This document shows, piece by piece, positions 44,271 through 53,311 of a DNA stretch of 64,000 nucleotides (the stretch's first letter is position 1; every line of letters starts with the position of its first letter). The notes below the pieces were generated by a model. That model had not been told where the DNA came from. It did no database searches and saw only the letters and a program-made list of their open reading frames with translations. The DNA is from WVYX01 sp039592335 (GTDB lineage: Bacteria > Gemmatimonadota > Gemmatimonadetes > Gemmatimonadales > GWC2-71-9). The position numbers and the translations under genes were made by a program. The DNA lies in the NCBI GenBank assembly GCA_039592335.1, contig JBDHBX010000011.1, forward strand, positions 27,671 through 91,670, in the 5' to 3' direction.

Positions 44271-44299
44271 TTGTCATAACTTAGGGGGGCGATTATGTT
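44271..44299 (+). promoter_or_regulatory. Promoter of the mreBCD-mrdA-rodA operon
   Basis: TTGTCA (44271-44276) and TATGTT (44294-44299) with 17-nt spacing; predicted start about 44306, leader about 57 nt to mreB. Both hexamers match consensus well. Confidence 0.65.
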
Positions 44300-44362
44300 A
44301 GGGCGCCCGATTCGTTGGGGGCGATCCTGCACGGCGCCCCCCCTCCATCTCTACCCGACACG

Positions 44363-45406
44363 ATGCCGATGCGCTGGGGCAAGATCCGTCTAGGTAACTT
44401 CTTGCCGGCGAATGAGATCGCGGTCGATCTCGGAACGTCGAACACGCTGATCTACGTCCGCGGGCAGGGTATCGTCCTGAACGAGCCCTCGGTCGTGGCC
44501 GTGGAGAAGGCGACCGGCAAGGTCAAAGGCATCGGGCTCGAGGCCAAGCGCATGCTAGGGCGCACGCCGGAGGGTGTGGTGGCGGTGCGCCCACTCAAGG
44601 ACGGGGTGATCGCGGACTTCGACGTGACGGAGAAGATGCTGCGGTACTTCCTGTCCACGATCATCCAGAAGCACTTCTTCCGCGTGAAGCCGCTGGTCGT
44701 GGTGTGCGTGCCCAGCGGCATCACGGAGGTGGAGCGCCGCGCGGTGCGGGACAGCGCGCACTCGGCCGGCGCCAAGGAGGTCTACATGGTGGCCGAGCCG
44801 ATGGCCGCGGCCATCGGCGTGGGACTTCCGGTGGAGACGCCGACGGGGAACATGGCGATCGACATCGGTGGAGGCACGACCGAGATCGCTGTGATCGCCC
44901 TGTCCGGCATCGTGAGCGACACCTCCATCCGCACGGGCGGGGACGAGATGGACCAGTCCATCGTTCAGTTCATGCGGAAGAACTACAACCTGCTGATCGG
45001 CGAGCCCACCGCCGAAGCGATCAAGATCCAGATCGGCAGCGCGGTTCCCATGAAAGAAGAGAAGGAGATGGAAGCCAAGGGCCGCGATCTCGTATCGGGG
45101 ATCCCCAAGGTCGTGCGGGTCCACTCCAGCGAGATACGCGAAGCGATGCAGGAGCCGATCCAGCAGATCATCGATGCGGTGCGTCGGTCGCTGGAGATCA
45201 CCCCCCCCGAGCTGGCCAGCGACATCGTGGACCGCGGCATCGTCATGGCGGGTGGCGGCTCCCTCATTCGTGGGGTGGACGTGCTACTCTCGCAGGAAAC
45301 GGCGCTGCCGGTGCGGGTAGACGAGGATCCGCTCACCTGTGTCGTGCGTGGTACGGGGCGCATCCTCGAGGACCCGCAGAAGTACCGCTCAGTGCTCACC
45401 AGCTAG
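44363..45406 (+). CDS. mreB: Rod-shape-determining protein MreB (actin homologue)
   Basis: A 347-residue actin-like ATPase organising lateral wall synthesis. Phosphate-1 motif AVDLGTSNTLIYV, phosphate-2 region AIDIGGGTTEIAVI, and the VMAGGGSLIRGVDVLL adenosine motif are intact, and the N-terminus (MPMRWGKIRLGNF) may contact the membrane. The frame is open to 44315; ATG 44363 gives the family length. It heads a five-gene elongasome operon, so the cell is probably rod-shaped, or at least capable of it. Confidence 0.96.
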   Translation: MPMRWGKIRLGNFLPANEIAVDLGTSNTLIYVRGQGIVLNEPSVVAVEKATGKVKGIGLEAKRMLGRTPEGVVAVRPLKDGVIADFDVTEKMLRYFLSTIIQKHFFRVKPLVVVCVPSGITEVERRAVRDSAHSAGAKEVYMVAEPMAAAIGVGLPVETPTGNMAIDIGGGTTEIAVIALSGIVSDTSIRTGGDEMDQSIVQFMRKNYNLLIGEPTAEAIKIQIGSAVPMKEEKEMEAKGRDLVSGIPKVVRVHSSEIREAMQEPIQQIIDAVRRSLEITPPELASDIVDRGIVMAGGGSLIRGVDVLLSQETALPVRVDEDPLTCVVRGTGRILEDPQKYRSVLTS

Positions 45407-45412
45407 CCTACC

Positions 45413-46261
45413 GTGACCTTCGCGCCCGACCGGTTCTCGTCGCGCCGCGATACGTTCGCTTTCCTCGTCTGCCTGCTGCTGTCCGTCGCCGCCCGGGTAG
45501 CTCCTCCGGCGGTGCAGGACACCGTGGCGCGCGCCGTCAGCAGCACGGCGCTCGCCCCACTCCTCGCCGTGCAGCACCAGGCGGAGCTGGTGAAGGAATC
45601 GCGTAGCCGGGTTGCCGCGATCTCCGTACTGCGTGACTCGGCGCTGGTGAGCGCCTTCGCCGCGCATGCGCTTGAGGAGGAGAACGAGCGGCTGCGGGAG
45701 ATCCTGCAGCTCACGGCCAGGCTTCCGGTGCGCCACGTGGCGGCGGAGGTGCTACACCAGTCGGGCCCCAACAGCGGCCTGATGGTCGTGCTGTCAGCGG
45801 GGAGCGACGAGGGCGTGGTCGCGCGGGCGCCGGTGCTGGTGGCCGCGGGACTCGTGGGCGTGGTACATAGCGTCACCCCCCGATCGTCGGTCGCCCTGCT
45901 GTGGACGCATACCGACTTCCGTGTGAGCGCCATGACGCTCGATGGTTCGGTGTTCGGTATCGTGGCGCCGCGCAGGGCCGAGGGACCCAACACCATGATG
46001 CTCGAGCTGTCCGGGGTGCCGTACCAGGAGCGCGTGCCGATCGGGACGGTCATCTACACCTCGGGTCTGGGGGGCGATCGCGGCGTCTACCCGCGAGGCA
46101 TCCCAATCGGGCATATCGTGGCCGTGGGTGAGGAACGGGAGGGGTGGTCGCGTACGTACGTCGTCCAACCGGCGGTCCACCCCGCCGCCGTGTCGCATGT
46201 GGTGGTGTTGACAGGGCCGGCGATCGACCTGCGTGAGGCCTTCGCCGAGCACGCCCGATGA
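45413..46261 (+). CDS. mreC: Rod-shape-determining protein MreC
   Basis: A bitopic membrane scaffold of 282 residues linking MreB to the wall enzymes. One membrane helix near the N-terminus (FLVCLLLSVAARV) is followed by a coiled coil (ALEEENERLREIL) and the two six-stranded beta domains of the MreC family (MVVLSAGSDEGV, SGLGGDRGVYPRGIPIGHI). GTG 45413 follows mreB after 6 nt. The stop overlaps mreD (ATGA). Confidence 0.92.
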   Translation: MTFAPDRFSSRRDTFAFLVCLLLSVAARVAPPAVQDTVARAVSSTALAPLLAVQHQAELVKESRSRVAAISVLRDSALVSAFAAHALEEENERLREILQLTARLPVRHVAAEVLHQSGPNSGLMVVLSAGSDEGVVARAPVLVAAGLVGVVHSVTPRSSVALLWTHTDFRVSAMTLDGSVFGIVAPRRAEGPNTMMLELSGVPYQERVPIGTVIYTSGLGGDRGVYPRGIPIGHIVAVGEEREGWSRTYVVQPAVHPAAVSHVVVLTGPAIDLREAFAEHAR

Positions 46262-46755
46262 GCCGAAGCCGCGAGAGGTATCGCCTCGTCGCCGTGCTGC
46301 TGCTTCTGGCCGTGCTGCACTTCGCGCTCCGTCCCTTCCTGGGGGATTTCCGGAGCAGTCCCGATCTCCTGCTGCTCGCGCTGCTGGTGTACGCGATTCG
46401 CGCCCAGCCGGGCCAGGCCGCGATCGCCGGGTTCCTGGTCGGTCTCGTCGTGGACTCGCTCACGCCCGTGGCGTTCGGCGCCGGCATGCTGGCCCATACG
46501 GTGGTGGGGTACCTGGCGGCCTGGGGGAAGGCCGTGTTTTTCGCCGAGAACCTGGTCGTGAACGCGGGGTTCTTCTTCATCGGTTCGTGGCTGCGGGATC
46601 TGCTCGTGCTGGTGGCGGGACGTCACATGGATCAGTCGGCGATGGTGTGGCAGCTGTTCTTCTGGTCGCCCATCAAGGCACTCACGACGGCCTTGGTCGG
46701 TGTCATCGTGCTCATGCTGTTCCGCCGCTGGCTCCCGATTAGGATTACGGAGTGA
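46258..46755 (+). CDS. mreD: Rod-shape-determining protein MreD
   Basis: A 165-residue integral membrane protein with about five helices. Sequence is poorly conserved in this family; the call rests on topology, length, the RPFLGDFRSSPDLLLLALLVYA and GFLVGLVVDSLT segments, and its place between mreC and mrdA. Both ends overlap neighbours by 4 nt. Confidence 0.9.
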   Translation: MSRSRERYRLVAVLLLLAVLHFALRPFLGDFRSSPDLLLLALLVYAIRAQPGQAAIAGFLVGLVVDSLTPVAFGAGMLAHTVVGYLAAWGKAVFFAENLVVNAGFFFIGSWLRDLLVLVAGRHMDQSAMVWQLFFWSPIKALTTALVGVIVLMLFRRWLPIRITE

Positions 46756-48611
46756 CCTGGCAGAATCCGTACGAGCTGACCCACCGGGCCACCGCGGTGC
46801 GGGCAGTGACCGTGGTGGTCTTCGTGGTGCTCGCCTTCGCGTTCTTCCGGGTACAGGTGCTGAGCTCGGAGCGCTACGAGGTCCAGTCCCAGGAGAACCG
46901 GCTGCGGCCGGTCACCCTTCCGGCGCCTCGTGGCCTGCTGACCGATCGGCGTGGCGTCGTGCTCGCCGACAACGTTCCGGGCTACTCGGTCGCGCTGCTT
47001 GCCTCGTCGGTCGATTCCCTGATGGCAAAGCTGGACCGCGTCTCGACTCTCCTGCCACTCGATTCGGTGCAGGTGGACGGCATCGTGCGGCGCTACGTCC
47101 GTGCTCCCACCGAGCCGGTCATGGTGTTGCGGGATGCCCCGTTCGACATCGTCTCGGCACTGGAGGAGCAGCGTGCGTGGAACCCAGGTCTGGTGATTCG
47201 GAGCGATCCGAAGCGGCGCTATCCGTACGGAGAGGTCACCGCGCATCTCGCGGGGTACGTCGGAGAAATCACCGAGGACGAGCTGCAGACGCCGGAGTAC
47301 CGCAATGCACGCGGCGGGACACTCGTGGGGCGGGATGGACTGGAGCAGGTGTACGACGAGCTGCTGCGTGGCCACGACGGGGTGCGGTTCGTGGAGGTGG
47401 ATGCCCTGGGGCGCGCGGTGCGCAATGCGGACGAGGTCGAGGTGCTGCTGCCCGAGCCCGGGCAGACGGTCCGCAGTACGATCGACATCGAGCTGCAGCA
47501 GTACATCGCGGACCTGTTTCCAGCCGGGCGGCGTGGGGCGGTGATCGCGATGGAGCCAACGCGAGGCGAAATCCTGGCGCTGTATTCGGCGCCCGGTTAC
47601 GACCCGAACGCCTTCATCGGCGGGTACGATCCCGAGGCGTGGCAGCAGCTGGCCGGGTCTGAGGAGTTTCCCTTGTTCAACCGGGCCACGCAGGCGCGGT
47701 ACGCGCCGGCCTCGCCGTGGAAGCTCGCCGTGGCAGCCATGGCGCTCGAGCGCGGTCTCGTCACGATGGACAGCAAGATGGCCATGCCGTGTGAAGGGGG
47801 GATGCGATACTACAACCGCTACTTCCGGTGCTGGCGCACCGAGGGGCACGGGCACTTGACGCTGTTCGAGGCGATCCAGCACTCCTGCGACGTCTTCTTC
47901 TACCAGCTCGGCTTGACGCTCGGGCTCACGAACCTGCTGCACGATGCGGTGGCGCTGGGATTCCGTGAGCGATCGGGCATCGACCTCCCCAACGAGTACC
48001 GCTCCCAGTTTCCGCCCTCGACCGAGTACTACAACCAGCTGTACGGTCCCCGCGGGTGGACCAACGCAGTCACGCTGAACCTGGCCATCGGGCAGGGCGA
48101 GAACGCGCAGACGCTCGTCAACATGATGCTGTTCTACTCCATGCTGGCGAACCGGCGGGGCGGGGCGCCCAGGCCGCACCTGGTGGGCGGGGGCCGGGGA
48201 GAAATCCGCGCCCTCGGTCTGGAGGAGCCGGCGCTCGACGGCCTGCGCGAAGCCCTGGTGGCCGTGGTGGACCGCGGCACGGCGGCGGGTGCGCAGATCG
48301 CGGATCTCCACATCGCCGGCAAGACCGGCACGGCGCAAAACCCACAAGGCCCCGATCACGGCTGGTTCATCGCGTTTGCCCCGGTGGAGAATCCGGAGGT
48401 GGTCGTGGGAGCGATCGTCGAGTTCGCGGAGCACGGCTCGTCGGTGGCGCCCATGGTCACGCGCATCATTGCGCGTCACCTGCTCGGTCCCGATGCGGTC
48501 CCAACGGGACCGATCTGGAGTCTCGAGATGCCGGCGGACTCTGCCCCGGAGCCGGTGCCCATCCTTCCCGACACATCGCTTCTCCGTGGTGGGACAACGC
48601 GGCCTCGATAA
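46752..48611 (+). CDS. mrdA: Penicillin-binding protein 2 (elongasome transpeptidase)
   Basis: A 619-residue class B PBP making peptide cross-links during elongation. A single N-terminal membrane helix (AVTVVVFVVLAFAFFRVQV) precedes the dimerisation domain (RGLLTDRRGVVLADN) and the transpeptidase domain. Active-site motifs: SxxK as S321-PW-K324 (PASPWK), SxD in HSCDVFFY, and K524-TGT in AGKTGTAQ. Pro-Trp between Ser and Lys is less common than the usual STFK. GTG 46752 overlaps mreD (GTGA); rodA begins inside the 3' end. Confidence 0.94.
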   Translation: MTWQNPYELTHRATAVRAVTVVVFVVLAFAFFRVQVLSSERYEVQSQENRLRPVTLPAPRGLLTDRRGVVLADNVPGYSVALLASSVDSLMAKLDRVSTLLPLDSVQVDGIVRRYVRAPTEPVMVLRDAPFDIVSALEEQRAWNPGLVIRSDPKRRYPYGEVTAHLAGYVGEITEDELQTPEYRNARGGTLVGRDGLEQVYDELLRGHDGVRFVEVDALGRAVRNADEVEVLLPEPGQTVRSTIDIELQQYIADLFPAGRRGAVIAMEPTRGEILALYSAPGYDPNAFIGGYDPEAWQQLAGSEEFPLFNRATQARYAPASPWKLAVAAMALERGLVTMDSKMAMPCEGGMRYYNRYFRCWRTEGHGHLTLFEAIQHSCDVFFYQLGLTLGLTNLLHDAVALGFRERSGIDLPNEYRSQFPPSTEYYNQLYGPRGWTNAVTLNLAIGQGENAQTLVNMMLFYSMLANRRGGAPRPHLVGGGRGEIRALGLEEPALDGLREALVAVVDRGTAAGAQIADLHIAGKTGTAQNPQGPDHGWFIAFAPVENPEVVVGAIVEFAEHGSSVAPMVTRIIARHLLGPDAVPTGPIWSLEMPADSAPEPVPILPDTSLLRGGTTRPR

Positions 48612-49851
48612 GCCCCTTCTAGGGGTGACCGGGCTCCTCCTGGTGATCGGGTTCCTGACCCTGTACTCGGCGGGGCAGACCGACTTCCCGTCGCCCGTGG
48701 CAGACATCTGGAAGCGCCAGCTGCTCTGGCTGGGCGTGGGCACCGTGCTCGCCTTCGTCGCGTTCCGGGTGTCACCCAGGATCCTGGAGTGGGCGACACC
48801 GTTCCTCTATGCGATCGCGATCTCGCTCCTCGTGCTGGTGCTGTTCTTCGGCGTGGGGGCCGGAACCGCGGCGGGGGCCAACTCGTGGCTCGCCGTGGGC
48901 GGCGTACGGGTGGGCCAACCGGCGGAGCTGGCCAAACTCGCCACCATCCTCATGCTGGCGCGCCACTACAGTACGCGGCGCGATCCCCCGACCACGCTGG
49001 GCGAGTTGATACCGGGGCTGGTCATCGTGGGCATCCCGTTCCTCCTGGTGGGCGCCCAGCCGGACCTCGGCAGCGCGATGGTCTTCCTGGGGTTTCTCTT
49101 TGCCGTGCTCTATTGGGTCGGGGTGAAGCCGCGCCTGCTGCTGCTCCTGATCTCACCGCTCATCAGCCTCTTGCTCGCCTTCTCAACGGTCTCGTGGGGG
49201 GCGTGGATCGTGGTGCTCACGTTGTTGCTACTGTGGGTGCGCCCGTACGTACTGGAGGGACTCGTCATTTGGCTCATCAACGTGGCCATGGGCGTGATGG
49301 CGTTGGAGCTCTGGCAGCGGCTGGCCCCGTACCAGCAGAACCGGTTGCTGTCCTTCCTGAACCCCGAGGTGGATCCCCGCGCCACGGGGTGGCACATCAT
49401 TCAGTCGAAAGTGGCGATCGGATCGGGCGGGTTCTTCGGCAAGGGCTTCACGCAGGGAACGCAGAAGCGGCTGGCGTTCCTGCCCGAGCAGCACACCGAC
49501 TTCATCTTCTCCGTGGCGGGGGAGGAACTCGGCTTTGTGGGTGTGCTGGTGATTCTGTGTCTCTTCATCACGCTCCTCCTGGTGCTGCTTCGCGTCGCGC
49601 GTCGCGCCACCGACCCTTACTCCTCGATGGTCGCGGTGGGCATCGGCGGCGTGCTGCTCACCCACGTGCTGGTGAACGTCGGCATGACCGTCGGCCTCAT
49701 GCCCATCGTGGGCATCCCGCTGCCGTTCTTCTCCTACGGTGGCTCGTTCTTGATTACGTGCCTCGTGGGAATCGGCATGGCGCTACGCGTCGCGTGGGAA
49801 TCGCGCCGCTCCGGGTATCTCGAGATCACCGGCGAGTTCCGGCGGGTCTAG
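48586..49851 (+). CDS. rodA: RodA peptidoglycan glycosyltransferase (SEDS family)
   Basis: A 421-residue SEDS polymerase with about ten membrane helices, working with PBP2. Conserved SEDS features are the YSAGQTDFP-type first loop, ANSWLAVGGVRVGQPAELAK, the QPDLGSAMV motif holding the catalytic Asp, and the SYGGSFLITC C-terminal segment. The start is uncertain: tandem GTG codons at 48586 and 48589 lie inside the mrdA end (26-nt overlap), with no ATG nearby. It ends the mre operon. Confidence 0.93.
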   Translation: MVGQRGLDKPLLGVTGLLLVIGFLTLYSAGQTDFPSPVADIWKRQLLWLGVGTVLAFVAFRVSPRILEWATPFLYAIAISLLVLVLFFGVGAGTAAGANSWLAVGGVRVGQPAELAKLATILMLARHYSTRRDPPTTLGELIPGLVIVGIPFLLVGAQPDLGSAMVFLGFLFAVLYWVGVKPRLLLLLISPLISLLLAFSTVSWGAWIVVLTLLLLWVRPYVLEGLVIWLINVAMGVMALELWQRLAPYQQNRLLSFLNPEVDPRATGWHIIQSKVAIGSGGFFGKGFTQGTQKRLAFLPEQHTDFIFSVAGEELGFVGVLVILCLFITLLLVLLRVARRATDPYSSMVAVGIGGVLLTHVLVNVGMTVGLMPIVGIPLPFFSYGGSFLITCLVGIGMALRVAWESRRSGYLEITGEFRRV

Positions 49852-49882
49852 CGTGTGAGGCCCGCCCCGGCGAGATTGACGG

Positions 49883-50740
49883 ATGGCTTGGTTCCGCAAA
49901 GAGCGTAAGTCCCGCGCCCCCTCGCGCGAGCGTCTGGAGATCCCGGCCGACACGTGGGACAAGTGCGAGCAGTGCGGGCATACCGACATTCGGGAGAATT
50001 TCGACCGCGCCCTCCAGGTCTGTCCGGAGTGCAGCTATCACCGCCGTGTCACGGCACGACGCTACATCGAGTTGCTCACCGATCCCGGCAGCTTCGAGGA
50101 ACTGTTCGCCGACCTGCGCTCCGCCGACCCGTTGGAGTTCGAGGGCTATCCCGATCGGTTAGAGCGCGCACACCGCAAGACGGGGATCCACGAGGCGATG
50201 ATCGCGGGACACGCCACGATCGAGGCGGCGCCGCTCAGTCTCGGCGTCATGGAATTCGGGTTCATGGGAGGCTCGATGGGCTCGGTGGTGGGAGAGAAGG
50301 TGGCGCGGCTCGCGGACCTCTCCCTGGAACGGAAGATCCCGTTGGCGCTCGTGTCGGCGTCGGGCGGCGCGCGAATGCAGGAGGGCGTCCTGAGCCTCAT
50401 GCAGATGGCCAAGACGTCGGCCCTCATGGCGCAGCTGCGCAGCATGGGCATCCCGTACCTCTCGATTCTCACCAATCCGACCACGGGAGGCGTCTCGGCC
50501 TCGTACGCCATGCAGGGCGACGTCAACATCGCGGAGCCGGGGGCGGTGATCGGCTTTGCGGGGCCGCGGGTCATCAAGCAGACGATTGGGCAGGACCTTC
50601 CCGACGGGTTCCAAACCGCGGAGTTCCTGGTCGAGAAGGGTATGGTCGATGCCGTGGTGCCGCGGCACAAGATGCGCCGGACGGTGTCGCAGCTGCTGCG
50701 GATGATGCAGGGGCTCGACGCCGCGGAGGCCGCGACCTGA
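49883..50740 (+). CDS. accD: Acetyl-CoA carboxylase carboxyltransferase subunit beta
   Basis: A 285-residue subunit of the fatty-acid ACC, acting with AccA (not in this window). The N-terminal zinc ribbon is clear (CEQCGH and CPECSY, four Cys around residues 28-50), followed by GGSMGSVVGEKV, SASGGARMQEG and TNPTTGGVSASYA, which hold CoA. It is distinct from the PccB-type protein at 26 kb. ATG 49883 follows rodA by 31 nt. The accD-folC order is widespread. Confidence 0.95.
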   Translation: MAWFRKERKSRAPSRERLEIPADTWDKCEQCGHTDIRENFDRALQVCPECSYHRRVTARRYIELLTDPGSFEELFADLRSADPLEFEGYPDRLERAHRKTGIHEAMIAGHATIEAAPLSLGVMEFGFMGGSMGSVVGEKVARLADLSLERKIPLALVSASGGARMQEGVLSLMQMAKTSALMAQLRSMGIPYLSILTNPTTGGVSASYAMQGDVNIAEPGAVIGFAGPRVIKQTIGQDLPDGFQTAEFLVEKGMVDAVVPRHKMRRTVSQLLRMMQGLDAAEAAT

Positions 50741-51939
50741 CGCTTACCTACGAGGAGGCCATCCGCTTCCTCTTCCCACGTCTCTCAGGCGGCAAGAAGT
50801 GGTCTCTGGGCCCCACCCGAGATCTGCTGGAGCGCCTGGGGCACCCGGAGCTCCACTTCCACGCGATCCACATCGGGGGCACGAACGGCAAGGGGTCCGT
50901 GGCGTTGCTCGTCTACCGGGCGCTACGAGCGCACGGCGTGCGCGCGGCGCTGTACACCTCGCCCCACCTGGTGGACGCGCGCGAGCGCATGGTGGTGGAC
51001 GATCGTCCCATCACCCCCGAGGCATTCGCGCAGTGGACGGAGGTCCTGCAGGAGGACGTCGAGGCCACCGAGGCCAGCTTCTTCGAGGCGACGACGGCGA
51101 TCGCGTTCGCCGACTTCGCGGCACGGGGTGCCGAGGTCGCGGTCGTGGAGGTGGGGTTGGGCGGGCGCCTGGACAGCACCAACGTGCTCGCCCCGCTGGT
51201 CAGCGCGGTCACGCACGTGACACGGGACCACGCGGACTTTCTGGGAGATTCCCTGCACGGGATCGCGGCCGAGAAGGCGGGCATCGCAAAGCCCGATACC
51301 CCGTTCGTGGTGGGCGAGACCGACCCCGCGTTGCGCGACGTGCTCGCGCAGCATGCGGCCGCGGCTGGAGCGCGTGTGGTCATCGTCCCGCCGGGCGCGC
51401 AGTATGAGGGACCCCTCGGGTTGACCGGGGGGCACCAGCGACGCAACGCGGCAGTGGCGCAGGCCGTGCTGCACGAGCTTCCGCCACCGCTGCGCCCGGA
51501 CGACGAGGGTGTGCGACGCGGCTTCGCGGCGGCTCACCTGCCGGGGCGGTTCGAGCGCCGCGGCAAGTGGATCCTGGACGTCGCGCACAACCCGGCCGGC
51601 ACCGCGGTGCTGGCAGCGACGGTGCGCGAACTGGCACCTCCGCGGCCGCGGCACGCCCTGGTCGGCATCATGCGGGACAAGGACTGGGCCGCGATGTTGG
51701 CTCAGCTGGAGGGCGTGGTCGATGCGGTCTGGGCCACGATCCCACCCACGGCACCCGTGGAGCGGTGTTGGGACCTGGAGCCCGTGCGTGAGCGCTTCCC
51801 AAACGTCACGGCGGAGCCGGACTTCGATCGCGCGCTCGCGGAGGTGCAGCAGAGTGCCGAGACGGTCGTCGTCGCGGGGTCGTTCCACACCGTCGGCGAC
51901 GCCATGGCCCGGTTGCCCGGATTCCCTCCGCTCGGGTAG
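50737..51939 (+). CDS. folC: Folylpolyglutamate/dihydrofolate synthase
   Basis: A Mur-ligase-like enzyme of about 400 residues that adds glutamate to (dihydro)folate. P-loop IGGTNGKGSVA is near residue 42, TSPHLVDARERM follows, and the C-terminal domain has DVAHNPAG. No ATG, GTG or TTG lies at a usable distance: the first family-like residues (LTLTYEEAIRFLF) begin at CTG 50737, which makes a 4-nt CTGA overlap with the accD stop like the many ATGA/GTGA junctions around. CTG initiation is therefore inferred; a GTG about 50 nt upstream would add unlikely Ala/Arg-rich residues. Confidence 0.9.
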   Translation: MTLTYEEAIRFLFPRLSGGKKWSLGPTRDLLERLGHPELHFHAIHIGGTNGKGSVALLVYRALRAHGVRAALYTSPHLVDARERMVVDDRPITPEAFAQWTEVLQEDVEATEASFFEATTAIAFADFAARGAEVAVVEVGLGGRLDSTNVLAPLVSAVTHVTRDHADFLGDSLHGIAAEKAGIAKPDTPFVVGETDPALRDVLAQHAAAAGARVVIVPPGAQYEGPLGLTGGHQRRNAAVAQAVLHELPPPLRPDDEGVRRGFAAAHLPGRFERRGKWILDVAHNPAGTAVLAATVRELAPPRPRHALVGIMRDKDWAAMLAQLEGVVDAVWATIPPTAPVERCWDLEPVRERFPNVTAEPDFDRALAEVQQSAETVVVAGSFHTVGDAMARLPGFPPLG

Positions 51940-51948
51940 ATTGGTTCG

Positions 51949-53250
51949 ATGCAAGCCCAGTCGCTGCCTGGTTTTCGCGACTTCTACCCCGACGACACTG
52001 CTCTCCGCAATCACATCATCGAGGTGTGGCGCAGCGTGGCGGTGCGGTACGGCTTCGAGGAATACGACGGGCCGCCACTCGAGCCGTTGGAGCTGTACAC
52101 CAAGAAGAGCGGGGAGGAGATCGTCGAGCAGCTCTACTCCTTCGAGGACAAGGGGGGGCGCGAGGTCAGCCTGCGCCCGGAAATGACGCCGACCCTGGCG
52201 CGCATGGTCGCGAGCCGGGCCCGGGCGCTCAAGAAGCCGATTCGCTGGTTCTCGATGCCCCAGCTGTTTCGCTACGAGCGGCAGCAGCGGGGACGCCTGC
52301 GAGAGCACTTCCAGCTGAACATGGATATCCTGGGGGAGCCCGGCCCGTTGGCCGATGCGGAACTCATCGCCGCGGCGGTGGATGTGCTCCGGGCTCTGGG
52401 GTTCACGGCGGATACGGTACGCGCGCGGGTGTCGGACCGGCGCCTGGCCCATGCGTTGCTCGAGGGGCAGGGACTGTCGGAGCAGCAGATCGCCCTGGCC
52501 TACGGACACATCGATAAAGCGGAACGCGAGCCACGCGAGGCATTGGTGAAGAGCCTGGCCAAGGCGGCGAAGATGGACAACGAGGCAGCGGCGCGGGTGA
52601 TGGATGTCGGGGCGATCAAGAGCCTCGAGGCGGCACGCGCCGCGCTCGACGCCATCGGAGCGGACGGGCGCGCGGCCGAGGGGCTCACCGAGTGCGTGGA
52701 GGCGTTGGAGGCGATGGGCCTCGGCGCCTACGTCGAAGTCGACGTATCGGTGGTACGGGGTCTGGCGTACTACACCGGCATTGTGTTCGAGCTGTTCGAT
52801 GCCGGGCGATCGCTGCGCGCCATCTGTGGCGGCGGCCGCTACGACGGCCTGCTGCAGGCATTGGGCGGTGTGGATCTCCCGGCGACGGGCTTCGGCATGG
52901 GCGACGTGGTGCTCGGCGAGCTCGTGAAGGCGCACGCCAAGGTCGTACCGCAGCCTCCCCGGCTCGATGCGTTCCTCGTGGCCGTGACCGGGGAAGACGT
53001 CAGCCATGTGTTGCGTGTGGCGCATGCCGTGCGCGATGCGGGAGCGAGCGTAGAGTTCGCGCTCAAGCTGCAGTCGGTCGCAAAGCAGCTGAAGCTCGCG
53101 GCGGCGCGCCGGGCCAGGACAGCCGTGTTGGTCGGTCCGGATGAGCGCGCCGCTGGCAGAGTGGTGGTACGCAACCTCGACACGGGCGAGGAGGAGCACG
53201 TGCCGTTCGAGCGCGTGGCCGAGCGGGTCCGTGCCGGAGGCGGCGGGTGA
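51949..53250 (+). CDS. hisS: Histidyl-tRNA synthetase
   Basis: Class II synthetase, 433 residues. The N-terminal LPGFRDFYPDD (motif 1 region), motif 2 with LFRYERQQRGRLREHFQ, GLAYYTGIVFELF and GGGRYDGLL histidine-recognition segments, and a C-terminal anticodon-binding domain are present. ATG 51949 comes 9 nt after folC. The next gene is another synthetase, proS. Confidence 0.94.
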   Translation: MQAQSLPGFRDFYPDDTALRNHIIEVWRSVAVRYGFEEYDGPPLEPLELYTKKSGEEIVEQLYSFEDKGGREVSLRPEMTPTLARMVASRARALKKPIRWFSMPQLFRYERQQRGRLREHFQLNMDILGEPGPLADAELIAAAVDVLRALGFTADTVRARVSDRRLAHALLEGQGLSEQQIALAYGHIDKAEREPREALVKSLAKAAKMDNEAAARVMDVGAIKSLEAARAALDAIGADGRAAEGLTECVEALEAMGLGAYVEVDVSVVRGLAYYTGIVFELFDAGRSLRAICGGGRYDGLLQALGGVDLPATGFGMGDVVLGELVKAHAKVVPQPPRLDAFLVAVTGEDVSHVLRVAHAVRDAGASVEFALKLQSVAKQLKLAAARRARTAVLVGPDERAAGRVVVRNLDTGEEEHVPFERVAERVRAGGGG

Positions 53251-53311
53251 GTCGTCGGCCAACCGGCAAGTCACTTCACAGCCAACGGAGAGCGGGCAGG
53301 GCGAAGAGCGG

